NCBI RefSeq assembly: GCF_009936035.1
Contig: NZ_QWEO01000002.1
Span: forward strand, 124,001 to 188,000
Source: Neglectibacter sp. X58
GTDB taxonomy: Bacteria > Bacillota > Clostridia > Oscillospirales > Acutalibacteraceae
Direction of reading: 5' to 3'
DNA length: 64,000 nt
Below, piece by piece: positions 28,452-39,409 of this stretch. How positions within the stretch are numbered: the stretch's first letter is position 1; every line of letters starts with the position of its first letter. The notes below the pieces were generated by a model. That model saw nothing but the letters and a program-made list of their open reading frames with translations. It had not been told where the DNA came from and searched no databases. Made by a program: the position numbers and the translations under genes.

Positions 28452-29110
28452 TGGGCATTGCATCCACAACCAGCATGACGGGGATAATTCTGACGGCCCT
28501 GTGGCAGACGCTGTATATGGTGTTCTGGTCCACGCTGCTGTCCGTGATAATCGGCTTTATCCCCGCCATTATCCTGACGCTTACCGCGCCGGACGGCCTG
28601 CGCCCTATCCGGCCTGTCTATGAAATACTCAGCTTCCTTGTCAACGTGTTCCGCAGCTTTCCCTTTGTCATCCTGCTGGTGCTGGTGATTCCCTTTACCC
28701 GGCTGGTGGTGGGAAAGGCTATTGGAACCACTGCCTCCATTGTGCCCCTGACCCTTTCCGCCATCCCCTTCATCGCCCGGATTATCGAAACCGCCCTGCG
28801 GGAGACGGACGCCGGCGTCATTGAGGCCGCCAAATCCTTTGGGGCCTCCAACTGGCAGATTTTGTGGCGGGTGTACATCAAGGAATCCATCCCCCGGATT
28901 TTAAACGGGATTGTCCTGCTGATTATCTCCCTGGTGGGATACTCCGCCATGGCGGGCACGGTAGGCGGAGGCGGCATTGGGGACATTGCCATCCGGTTCG
29001 GCTACCAGCAGTACCGGACGGACTATTTGGTGGTGTGCTCCATTATCCTGATTATATTCGTACAGCTTATCCAGATGATTGGCAACCATCTGTACAAGCG
29101 CTTGTCGTAA
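28451..29110 (+). CDS. metI: Methionine ABC transporter permease MetI
   Basis: The 219-residue membrane protein has five predicted helices and the permease EAA loop, here EAAKSFGASNWQILWRVYI, which couples to MetN. The GTVGGGGIGDIAIRFGY segment near the C-terminus is typical of MetI. It forms the membrane channel for methionine. The ATG at 28451 overlaps the stop of metN. A reading frame extending 48 bases upstream exists but lies inside metN and lacks a ribosome binding site. Confidence 0.94.
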   Translation: MGIASTTSMTGIILTALWQTLYMVFWSTLLSVIIGFIPAIILTLTAPDGLRPIRPVYEILSFLVNVFRSFPFVILLVLVIPFTRLVVGKAIGTTASIVPLTLSAIPFIARIIETALRETDAGVIEAAKSFGASNWQILWRVYIKESIPRILNGIVLLIISLVGYSAMAGTVGGGGIGDIAIRFGYQQYRTDYLVVCSIILIIFVQLIQMIGNHLYKRLS

Positions 29111-29122
29111 AGGGGGAGGAAC

Positions 29123-29593
29123 ATGCCGGACTATAAGCTGATTGCCAGCCAGGTTGCTTCTCTGGCGGAAATTGACCGGGACTTTGTGCCTGTGCTGTCA
29201 AACGCCGCGGCACTGCTATACGAGGGCCTGGAGCGCATCAACTGGGCGGGCTTTTACCTGCTGGACAGGGGAAGCCTTCTGGTAGGGCCGTTCCAGGGCC
29301 GGGTGGCCTGCGTCCGCATCGCCATTGGCAAAGGCGTGTGCGGCACCGCGGTGCAAGAAGGGAAGCCCCTGCGGGTGGAGGACGTACATGCCTTCCCCGG
29401 GCACATTGCCTGCGACAGCGCTTCCCGGTCGGAAATCGTGCTGCCCATCCGCAGCGGCGGGCAGATTGTAGGCGTGCTGGACATCGACAGCCCGGAAAAG
29501 GGCCGGTTTACCGAAGAAGATCAGCAGGGCCTTGCCCAGGTGGTGAAAGCCCTGGAGGAGTCCACGGATTTTTCCCGGCTGCGGATGGGGTGA
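29123..29593 (+). CDS. msrC: Free methionine-(R)-sulfoxide reductase (GAF domain)
   Basis: The 156-residue protein is a single GAF domain of the fRMsr type. It has WAGFYLLDRGSLLVGPFQG, the cysteines of VACVRIAIGKGVCGTA and HIACDSASRSEIVLP, and VLDIDSPEKGRFTEED. The three cysteines match the resolving and catalytic ones of fRMsr, which reduces free methionine-(R)-sulfoxide to methionine using thioredoxin. It stands 12 bases after metI behind AAGGGGGAGG, so imported oxidised methionine would be repaired by the last gene of its own uptake operon. A strong terminator follows. Confidence 0.87.
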   Translation: MPDYKLIASQVASLAEIDRDFVPVLSNAAALLYEGLERINWAGFYLLDRGSLLVGPFQGRVACVRIAIGKGVCGTAVQEGKPLRVEDVHAFPGHIACDSASRSEIVLPIRSGGQIVGVLDIDSPEKGRFTEEDQQGLAQVVKALEESTDFSRLRMG

Positions 29594-29599
29594 AATGAA

Positions 29600-29641
29600 A
29601 AGCAGGAAAAGCCGCAGGCATCTGCGGCTTTTCTTGCTTTT
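29600..29641 (+). terminator. Terminator of the metQNI-msrC operon
   Basis: AAAAGCCGCAG (29607 on) pairs with CTGCGGCTTTT around a GCAT loop and is followed by a T-rich tail. Confidence 0.85.
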
Positions 29642-29673
29642 TATTTATTGCCTTAAGGCAATAAGCACGGAAA

Positions 29674-29701
29674 ACCGGCATAGCGTATACGCTATGCCGG
29701 T
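29674..29701. repeat. Perfect 28-bp palindrome
   Basis: ACCGGCATAGCGTA joins directly to its reverse complement TACGCTATGCCGGT with no loop. It lies between the convergent msrC and hybrid kinase genes; a second palindrome, TTGCCTTAAGGCAA, is 12 bases before it. It may add to termination from the minus strand or be a protein-binding site. Confidence 0.6.
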
Positions 29702-29807
29702 CCTGAAAGCATTCCTAAAAATCATCTTATGAGTGCCTCTCCCGTAGCAAATCCCTCACAAAGAAAGCACATGTAAAATCAAACAAGCTTTACAAATTCC
29801 CAGCCGG

Positions 29808-32800
29808 TTACTCTTCTTCCTCCAGCAGGGAGTCCATAGCCTCCATCAGCGTATCCACATTGATGGGCTTGGGTATATGCCCGTTCATGCCGCTGCGGAT
29901 GGCCTCCTGCTTATCCTCCTCAAAGGCGTTGGCTGTCATGGCCAGGATGGGGATGCGGGAAAGCTTCTTGTTTTTCAGCCTGCGGATTTCCCGCGTAGCC
30001 TCATAGCCGTTCATCACAGGCATCTGCACATCCATCAAAACCAGCCGGTAATACCCGGGCTGGGAGCTTTCCAGCTTTTCCACAGCCGCCTGCCCGTTTT
30101 CCGCCACATCAATGGTGAACCCGGCCTCCTCCAGGATAGCCACGGCAATTTCCTGGTTCAGCTCATTGTCCTCCGCCAGCAGGATATGCCCTGTGCGGCG
30201 GGCAGGCTTTTCCTCCGCCTTCCCGCCGTCCTCCCGTTCTGTGATAATAGACTGCAGGCAGTCCCGCAGTTCTGAGAGGAACAGGGGCTTGCTGCAAAAA
30301 GCGGTAACCCCCGCGCTCCTGGCTTCGTCCTCAATATCCGACCAGTCATAGGCTGTCAGCACAATGATAGGCACTTCCTCGCCTATTTCCTTGCGAACCC
30401 GCCTTGCCACCTCAATGCCGTTCATGTCCGGCAGCAGCCAGTCAATGATATAAACGCTGTACTCGTCCTCCCGCATGACAGCCTGCCGGGTACGCAGCAC
30501 AGCCTCCTTGCCGGAAAGAGTCCACTCAGCCCGCAGGCCGATTTCTTGCAGCATGCAGGTAACGCTGTCGCAGGTGTTGAAGTCATCGTCTACCACCAGC
30601 GCCCTGCAGTTCTGCAGTTGGGGGATGGTCTGGGACTCCGGCACGTCCCCATCCAGCTTAAAGGTGAAGCATACCGTAAATTCTGTGCCCACGTTCTGTT
30701 TGCTCTTTATGTCAATAGTGCCGTTCATCATGTCCACAATGTTTTTGGTGATAGCCATGCCCAGCCCAGTGCCCTGTATGCCGCTGGTGGTGGAATTGTG
30801 CTCCCGCTCAAAAGGCTCTGCAATGCGGGCCACAAACTCCTCGCTCATGCCGATGCCTGTATCCCGTATGCAGAACTCATAGCGGGCAAAGCCCTCCGGC
30901 GCGCCAGGCTTCTCGGAAATGCGCATGCTCACCATGCCCCCGGGGCCTGTATACTTGATGGAGTTGCCCAAAAGGTTCAGAAGCACCTGGTTTAGGCGCA
31001 GGTTGTCGCAGACAATGTTCTCATGCACCACGTCCACTGTGTCCATATACAGCTCAAGCTGTTTGGCGTGTACGTCCGCCAGCACAATGTTCCGAAGCCC
31101 ATGGAGAATCTCCGGCAGGCTGCAGGGCTTTTCTTCCAACTGCAGCTTCCCGCTTTCAATGCGGCTCATGTCCAGCACATCGTTTATCAGGCTTAACAGG
31201 TGGTTGCCGGAGGTCATAATTTTTTTCAGATATCCCTCCACCAGCTCCCGGCTCTCAATATGGGAAACCGCCAGGGCCGTAAAGCCGATAATGGCGTTCA
31301 TGGGCGTGCGGATGTCGTGGGACATATTGCTGAGGAAAACAGTTTTAGCCCGGCTGGCCCGGTTGGCCTGCATCAGGGCGTCCTTTAAAAGGTTGGTCTT
31401 TTCCAGCTCCAGCTTTGTCTCCTCGTCAATGCTCCTAAGGCCCAGCACCACCCGGCCGCTTTCGCCTTCCGCGTCCAGGCGCACTACCTTCATCTGGAAA
31501 TACCGGGCATCTTCAGCACCCTTGCAGTTGGTACGGTAATTGACGTAAAAAATCTGCCGCTGGGAAAGCTCCTGTATAAGGTTGTCCTGGGAGACTGTTT
31601 CCCGCATCATGTCCTGGTCGTCCGGGAATACGCAGTTGTCTATATACCGGCTCATGCACTTGGAAAGCTCCAGCGGGCCGCTGAAGGCCTCGTCCAAGTC
31701 CCCGTAAGGGCAGCCTGTAATGCGCAGGGCGTGGCCCTCCCCGGTTTCCAAATCAAAGAAGCACACCAGGTTATAGTCAATGCTCAAAGCGTGTATCAGG
31801 GCCTCCTGCCGGCGGCGCTCGCTTTGCTCCTTCTGCTTCTGCTCTGTCACGTCCAGCAGGAAGCGCTGGCACACCAGCTCTCCGTTTTCCCGTATCAGCT
31901 TGATGTTGCCCATTACATGTATGACTTTTCCATCAGGATGCCGCACCCGGTATTCGGCGCTGGCGCTGTCCCCCTCGTTTTTCAGGGAGGTGATAACCTG
32001 CCGCAGAGCCTCCTTGTCCTCGTCCAGCACAGAGTCTGCCATCATGTGGAAGCCCCCGGCCATCATGTCCTCCCGGCAGCCATACCCCAGTATTTCCAAA
32101 GCAGCCGGGTTGATGCTCAGCACCTGGGAGCCGTCCAGGGTATGTACCATCACGCCGCATTCCAGGGAGGTAAACAGCGTCTCCAGGGTGCGGCTCTTCA
32201 TCTCCAGCTCCTCGGCGTAGGCGCGTTCCTGGGTGATGTCGATAGCCACGCCCACTGTGCCCATAACAGAACCGTCATAGTCGTACAGGGGAGACTTGTA
32301 GGTGGTCAGAAGCCGCTCGCCTCCGCCTGTGCGTATCCGCTCCTCTGACACGCAGGTCTGCCGCGTGCGCATAACCTCCGCCTCAGATTCGATGCAGGCC
32401 GGATCGTCCTCCTCCACGTCCCAGATATAGGCGTGGCCCTGGCCCTGCACCTGCTCCCGGGTTTTCCCCACTGTGTGGCAGAAGCTGGCGTTCACCTTTT
32501 CGTGTATGCCGTCCCATGTTTTATACCACACCAGGTTCGGCACGCTGTCAATGGTGGCGTCCAGGAACTGCTGGGTTTCCCAGAGATCCATCCTCTGTTT
32601 ATGCCCTTGCTGCCACCGGGCAAAGCGGAACCGGGCCTCTTCCTGGCCCATAGGCAGAAACCACACGTCTGAAAGGCCGCCAAGGGGCAATCCTGGGGCC
32701 TGTTCCTGTTCTGCCAGCACAATTAAATCCCCGTCTGGCTTTTTAGACTCCAGCAGGGGCTTCAGAAATTCTTCAGGGTTTTTTCCCCGCACATCGGCAA

Positions 32801-32954
32801 AAATCACGTCTGCCCTGGCGGCAAGCCTGCACACAGGCTCCTCGCTCTGGGAAAATTCATGGGTCATGCCCTCCAGGGGCGCCTCCTCCTGGAAGGCTTC
32901 CAGCTCTGCCCCGGCAGGGCCAGCCCAATACAAATGCACATGGCACCGATACAT
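29808..32954 (-). CDS. Hybrid sensor histidine kinase with PAS domains and two receivers
   Basis: The 1048-residue protein has, in order: an N-terminal 120 residues resembling a degenerate receiver fold; about three PAS domains between residues 130 and 510 (the first around LDATIDSVPNLVWYKTW); a HisKA domain with SNMSHDIRTPMNAI, whose His is the phosphorylation site; an ATPase domain with NQVLLNLLGNSIKYT and GTGLGMAITKNIV; a first receiver with Asp in YIIDWLLPDMNG; and a second with Asp in VLMDVQMPVMNG. There is no membrane helix and no Hpt domain, so it senses in the cytoplasm and needs a separate phosphotransfer protein or works through its receivers. No response regulator gene is adjacent. 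An AGGAG site lies 13 bases before the ATG. Confidence 0.9.
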   Translation of the reverse strand: MYRCHVHLYWAGPAGAELEAFQEEAPLEGMTHEFSQSEEPVCRLAARADVIFADVRGKNPEEFLKPLLESKKPDGDLIVLAEQEQAPGLPLGGLSDVWFLPMGQEEARFRFARWQQGHKQRMDLWETQQFLDATIDSVPNLVWYKTWDGIHEKVNASFCHTVGKTREQVQGQGHAYIWDVEEDDPACIESEAEVMRTRQTCVSEERIRTGGGERLLTTYKSPLYDYDGSVMGTVGVAIDITQERAYAEELEMKSRTLETLFTSLECGVMVHTLDGSQVLSINPAALEILGYGCREDMMAGGFHMMADSVLDEDKEALRQVITSLKNEGDSASAEYRVRHPDGKVIHVMGNIKLIRENGELVCQRFLLDVTEQKQKEQSERRRQEALIHALSIDYNLVCFFDLETGEGHALRITGCPYGDLDEAFSGPLELSKCMSRYIDNCVFPDDQDMMRETVSQDNLIQELSQRQIFYVNYRTNCKGAEDARYFQMKVVRLDAEGESGRVVLGLRSIDEETKLELEKTNLLKDALMQANRASRAKTVFLSNMSHDIRTPMNAIIGFTALAVSHIESRELVEGYLKKIMTSGNHLLSLINDVLDMSRIESGKLQLEEKPCSLPEILHGLRNIVLADVHAKQLELYMDTVDVVHENIVCDNLRLNQVLLNLLGNSIKYTGPGGMVSMRISEKPGAPEGFARYEFCIRDTGIGMSEEFVARIAEPFEREHNSTTSGIQGTGLGMAITKNIVDMMNGTIDIKSKQNVGTEFTVCFTFKLDGDVPESQTIPQLQNCRALVVDDDFNTCDSVTCMLQEIGLRAEWTLSGKEAVLRTRQAVMREDEYSVYIIDWLLPDMNGIEVARRVRKEIGEEVPIIVLTAYDWSDIEDEARSAGVTAFCSKPLFLSELRDCLQSIITEREDGGKAEEKPARRTGHILLAEDNELNQEIAVAILEEAGFTIDVAENGQAAVEKLESSQPGYYRLVLMDVQMPVMNGYEATREIRRLKNKKLSRIPILAMTANAFEEDKQEAIRSGMNGHIPKPINVDTLMEAMDSLLEEEE

Positions 32955-33174
32955 AAACTGTTTTCACTCCTGTATGCAATAATGTACGCACTTGGCCGCC
33001 GTACTCTTCCAACTTATATTTTACAAAATCCCGGCCCCGGTGTCAATATTCCGGCGCTTTTTTTACAGGAAAACCCTCCGATAATACAGCCAGCCTCCCC
33101 CGCATACGGCGGCCTTCCCTTTCATAGATATGACAAGGCGGTAAAATAAAAGAAGGAAGGATTGGGAAAAACCG

Positions 33175-33609
33175 ATGGCATTTTCCGACAGGGAGCTTTT
33201 AGCCCGCATTGTGGAATGTGAAGCCGGCGGTGAAGGCGAGACGGGTATGCAGGCAGTGGCCTGCGTGGTGATGAACCGGGTAATTGTGACATATGGGGAA
33301 TACGGCAGGCTGGATACGGTCCGGCAGGTGGTATACCAGCCCCGGCAGTTCACCTGCGCCATGGAAACCGTAGGCGGGAAGTACAACATGCAGAACCTTT
33401 ACAATATGCGCCCTACGGACGTACATTTCCAAATCGCGGACTGGGCCATGGCAGGGGGACGCCTTACAAACCTGGGCTTTGCCCTCTGGTTTTATAATCC
33501 CTTCAAGCCCACCTGCCGGGATAACTTCCCCTCTTCCGTAGGGGAATTCGTTATCCGCATCGGGGATCACTGCTTTTATAACCCCACAGACCAGTACGCG
33601 GAAACCTGA
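33175..33609 (+). CDS. cwlJ: Spore cortex-lytic cell wall hydrolase, CwlJ type
   Basis: The 144-residue protein is a SleB/CwlJ hydrolase domain without signal peptide or peptidoglycan-binding domain, which is the architecture and length of CwlJ. The start MAFSDRELLARIVECEAGGE contains the catalytic-site glutamate region, and AVACVVMNRV, FTCAME and GFALWFYNPF are family blocks. CwlJ sits in the spore coat and degrades cortex peptidoglycan during germination. It is followed after 14 bases by a GerQ-like gene; GerQ is the protein needed for CwlJ localisation in Bacillus, which strengthens both calls. Confidence 0.87.
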   Translation: MAFSDRELLARIVECEAGGEGETGMQAVACVVMNRVIVTYGEYGRLDTVRQVVYQPRQFTCAMETVGGKYNMQNLYNMRPTDVHFQIADWAMAGGRLTNLGFALWFYNPFKPTCRDNFPSSVGEFVIRIGDHCFYNPTDQYAET

Positions 33610-33623
33610 AGGAGGTACAGCTT

Positions 33624-34067
33624 ATGGATAACAGCACAAAAGACCGGGGCACAAACTCTCCCGCCATGCAGCGGCTTCGCAGGCGGGCAGACTACACCTG
33701 CACGCCGGAAGGCGCGGGGGAAATGGACAATTTCCGCCACCCCGTGCAGCCCACCTTTGACTCTGAGGAGATGCAAGGCTCCATGCAGGCCATTCTGGCG
33801 GACAATATTGGAAACTACGTGGTTATCGAGTTCCTCATCGGCTCCAACGAGCTTATCCGCAAGCAGGGTATGCTCTATTTTGTAGGCCGCAGCTTCATCA
33901 CCCTCTATGACGAGCACGCCAACAACTTCATTGTCTGCGATATTTTCTCTGTCCGTTTCGTCTATTTTTATATGCCCGGGGACCGCCCCCGGTATAACTA
34001 CAACCTCCTGCCCCCTGTCAGCGGTGAGCCTGGCATGGGCATGGCGCCCCAGGGCCGCAGGCGGTAA
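33624..34067 (+). CDS. gerQ: GerQ-like spore coat protein
   Basis: The 147-residue protein has a polar N-terminus and a conserved core, MQAILADNIGNYVVIEFLIG followed by SNELIRKQGMLYFVGRSFIT, LYDEHANNFIVCDIFSVRFV and YFY, that follows the GerQ pattern (a two-part beta-rich core with a hydrophobic end). In Bacillus GerQ is a crosslinked coat protein needed for CwlJ localisation. The C-terminus is basic and Pro/Gly rich. GAAGGAGG precedes the ATG. Identity is low by eye; the pairing with cwlJ carries much of the confidence. Confidence 0.75.
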   Translation: MDNSTKDRGTNSPAMQRLRRRADYTCTPEGAGEMDNFRHPVQPTFDSEEMQGSMQAILADNIGNYVVIEFLIGSNELIRKQGMLYFVGRSFITLYDEHANNFIVCDIFSVRFVYFYMPGDRPRYNYNLLPPVSGEPGMGMAPQGRRR

Positions 34068-34265
34068 ACTCTTTGCGCCGCGCCGCCTGAATCGCCCTTT
34101 TTTGTCAAAATCCGCCCCTGCTGCATAGAATGTCCTGTATGGGAAAATCCAGGCATACCCAGGCCGGGAGACAGTGTCTGCCTGTCCCTTCCCCCAGCAG
34201 GCGGGAAAACAGGCAAAAGCGCCCCCGCCTGGCCTATCAGAATCCTGGAGGAAGGGGGAGAGGAC

Positions 34266-34715
34266 ATGCGGGGAACAGGCGGGCTATGGGCTTCTGTGCC
34301 GGATATGGCATCCCGGGAAAAGCAGGAGGCGTTGCGCCTGCTGGAGGAATCCCAGGGGCTTCTGGGCGCCATCCTAATGGGGGTGGCCCTGCAATACCGC
34401 TCCCTGGACATGGAGCGGGCAAAGCTTCTTGCAGGCGGGGAGGAAGCCTGCGGCCCAGGGCCGGAAGACGTGCGGATGGCGGCGTCCCTTATCACGCTGT
34501 GCGCCCTGTTCGGATTCCAGCGGCAGGCGGAAGGGCTGGCGGCCCGGGAAGCCCAAAGCGGGGAAGCGCCGGACATGATGGACGTGAAGCTGGGGGCTGT
34601 GAGCATCCTCATATCCCTGCTGCGCCTAGTGCGCCTGCAAGAGGCTTTCCGGGAAGCCGGGCCTGCCGGAAAGCAGGCGCAACTGGAAGCTTTGGACGAA
34701 ATGCCCGATCTGTAA
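34266..34715 (+). CDS. Hypothetical protein downstream of gerQ
   Basis: I do not recognise this 149-residue protein. It looks wholly helical, with two moderately hydrophobic helices (MAASLITLCALFGFQ and LGAVSILISLLRLVRLQE) separated by polar segments, and a Gly/Glu-rich linker near residue 60. It has no signal peptide. A strong GGAGGAAGGGGGAGAGG site precedes the ATG. It could be a late member of the cwlJ-gerQ group, though 198 bases separate it from gerQ. A strong terminator follows. Confidence 0.6.
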   Translation: MRGTGGLWASVPDMASREKQEALRLLEESQGLLGAILMGVALQYRSLDMERAKLLAGGEEACGPGPEDVRMAASLITLCALFGFQRQAEGLAAREAQSGEAPDMMDVKLGAVSILISLLRLVRLQEAFREAGPAGKQAQLEALDEMPDL

Positions 34716-34730
34716 AGAGACGGCCTGCCA

Positions 34731-34771
34731 AAAAAGAGCGCCTTTCTTTTACCTGGGAAAGGCGCTCTTTT
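34731..34771. terminator. Bidirectional terminator
   Basis: AAAAAGAGCGCCTTTC pairs with GAAAGGCGCTCTTTT, with A-run before and T-run after. It serves the hypothetical gene on the plus strand and truB on the minus strand. Confidence 0.85.
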
Positions 34772-34820
34772 CTTCCATTCATTCGTTTCTATAAAGCCAA
34801 ACGAAAGCTTTTCCTGTTTC

Positions 34821-35741
34821 TCACAGTTCCCCCAGCAGCTTTACAAAGTCCAGCCGTCCCAGTTGCCCCTGCCAGCGGCCCAGGCCTAAAAAGCGCCTTT
34901 CCGGCCCGTAAATCCGGCAGAGGGATCTTTCCTCCGGCGGAGGCGGGGCCAAGCGCAGACGGGCTGTGTCCAGCCAGCCCCCGTTCAAAAAGCGGGCGCT
35001 TTGGGCAGCGCTCACTAAAACCGCCGGGCAGGCGGCAAACAGGGAGTCTGCAGGCCGCAGCACAGAAGGCAATTCCCCCTGGCCCGCCAGCTCTTTCAGG
35101 CGCTCCAGGGGCAAAGCGTCCTCCAGGGAGAACCCGCAGGCCCTGGTGCGGCGCAGGGCCGTCATGGTGCCCGCCGTGCCTGCCGCCCGGGCAATGTCCT
35201 CAATGAGCACCCGGATATAGGTGCCTTTAGAGCAGGAAACCGCCAGTTCCCCTTCCCGGGCTTCCCCATCGTAAGCGCCCAGCTCCAGGGAAAAAATGGT
35301 GACAGGCCTTGCCCTGCGCTCCACCTCCAGCCCTTTGCGGGCCAGCTCATACAGGCGCCTGCCGCCGACAGACACAGCGGAATACATGGGCGGCACCTGG
35401 AGGATATCCCCCCGGAAGCCCTTCAGGGCCTCCTCCAGCCTTTCCCGGCTTACAGGGGTTTCGTCTGTCTCCACCACCTGCCCGGTACAGTCCCCGGTGT
35501 CCCGCCGCTCTCCCAGCCGGAAGGAGGCCCGGTATTCCTTCCCCGTGTCCGCCAGCAGGCCGCAGGCCTTGGCGGCCCGGCCCAGCAGCAGGGGCAGCAC
35601 CCCGGTTGCCATGGGATCCAGCGTGCCTGTGTGGCCGATTTTTTTCTCCCTGGAAAGCCCCCGCACCACAGCCACCGCGTCAAAGGACGTGAAGCCCTGG
35701 GGCTTGTCCAGCACGATTACGCCGTTCAAAGAAACTGCCAT
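34821..35741 (-). CDS. truB: tRNA pseudouridine(55) synthase
   Basis: The 306-residue protein starts [20 protein letters not shown] and has the TruB catalytic segment [17 protein letters not shown] with the nucleophilic Asp, then [15 protein letters not shown] and [19 protein letters not shown]. It converts U55 to pseudouridine in the T-loop of tRNA. Two in-frame ATGs (35759 and 35741) are possible; neither has a convincing ribosome binding site, and the second fits family lengths better. In many Bacillota truB follows rbfA, but here it stands alone. A palindromic repeat lies between it and lacZ upstream. Confidence 0.92.
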   Translation of the reverse strand: MAVSLNGVIVLDKPQGFTSFDAVAVVRGLSREKKIGHTGTLDPMATGVLPLLLGRAAKACGLLADTGKEYRASFRLGERRDTGDCTGQVVETDETPVSRERLEEALKGFRGDILQVPPMYSAVSVGGRRLYELARKGLEVERRARPVTIFSLELGAYDGEAREGELAVSCSKGTYIRVLIEDIARAAGTAGTMTALRRTRACGFSLEDALPLERLKELAGQGELPSVLRPADSLFAACPAVLVSAAQSARFLNGGWLDTARLRLAPPPPEERSLCRIYGPERRFLGLGRWQGQLGRLDFVKLLGEL

Positions 35742-35837
35742 GGGATACAGGGCATGCACAAAAAGCCATGAAATAACAGCGCTTTGTGCCCAGTATCTTT
35801 CCTTTCCATCGTATTTTTCATACTGTCTCTCCTCTCC

Positions 35838-35928
35838 AAAATTAAAGGTTTCAGGGCTTAGGGCTTTGCCCCTAAGAACCCCGCCACCCCTTTTGAAAAA
35901 GGGGTGGAACCTAAAACTAATTTAAGGT
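35838..35928. repeat. Palindromic repeat element with two inner hairpins
   Basis: Imperfect outer arms AAATTAAAGGTTT and AACCTAAAACTAATTT enclose CTTAGGGCTTTGCCCCTAAG and CCACCCCTTTTGAAAAAGGGGTGG, two strong hairpins. It sits 16 bases beyond the lacZ stop and upstream of truB. It could terminate lacZ; the enclosing arms make it look like a compact repeat rather than a simple terminator. It is unrelated in sequence to the other repeat families in the window. Confidence 0.6.
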
Positions 35929-35944
35929 TTGCCCATGGGTTCCC

Positions 35945-38980
<3,036 letters not shown>

Positions 38981-39147
38981 TCACCATGTGATACAGGCTG
39001 CGCACAGCCGTATCGTTCCTTTCTGTTATGTATGGGATGTGCCCTTCCTGAAAGGGCGGGAGGCCGTCTGGAAATTTGACTTTCCCGCCTGAAAGGGATA
39101 TACTGGTACAAATAAGCTTACACTGAAAATTCCATGCCGTCAAGCCC

Positions 39148-39312
39148 TAGAGTCTGTCTTAAAACTCCGAAAAACCGTCTTTTTGTCCAGTGACAAGCGG
39201 TTTCTGTGTTAAAAATCCTCGAAATACGAAAGTATCTCTTGCGGTTTTCGCCTTGAAACCGCCCGCCCTGAACAAAAATACTGGCATTTCTCCGGTTTTA
39301 AAACAGACTCTA
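39148..39312. repeat. Dispersed inverted-repeat element, family A copy 3 (reverse orientation)
   Basis: The ends TAGAGTCTGTCTTAAAAC and GTTTTAAAACAGACTCTA pair with one mismatch. On the reverse strand the core reads GGTTTCAAGGCGAAAACCGC, then TTTCGAGGATTTTTAACACAG and GGACAAAAAGACGG, matching copies 1 and 2. The terminal arms are different from those of the other copies. It is about 165 bp and lies between divergent lacZ and the GT-C gene. The remaining 38975-39147 shows only a GCCCTTCCTGAAAGGGC hairpin and no clear promoter. Confidence 0.78.
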
Positions 39313-39323
39313 AAAAGAACAAG

Positions 39324-39376
39324 AGCGCCCGGCCTTTTTACACAGCGGGTTTCCCGGCTGTTTTCAGCCAGGCGCT
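39324..39376 (+). promoter_or_regulatory. Nested hairpin leader before the GT-C gene
   Basis: AGCGCCCGGC pairs with GCCAGGCGCT (one mismatch), enclosing CAGCGGGTTTCCCGGCTG, itself a hairpin. The GAAAGGAACG that follows is 16 bases from the ATG. Possibly a leader structure controlling translation or the remains of a terminator. Confidence 0.4.
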
Positions 39377-39409
39377 TCCCTGCAAAACGAAAGGAACGCA
39401 ACGCCGCCT

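Noticed and set aside
33080-33110. Sigma-E-like promoter before cwlJ: GATAATA, 16 bases, CATACGGC
   Set aside because: The match is plausible for a spore gene, but the -10 part deviates from CATACAnT and such matches arise by chance in a window of this size.
34130-35206. Open frame of 358 codons on the plus strand across 34266-34715 and opposite truB
   Set aside because: Its product is a Pro/Arg/Gly-rich composition artefact; the alternative frames encode TruB and a helical protein with a good ribosome binding site.
34821-35759. TruB start at 35759, six codons upstream of the chosen one
   Set aside because: Neither ATG has a clear ribosome binding site; the added MHALYP has no counterpart in family starts, so I prefer 35741 but cannot exclude the longer form.
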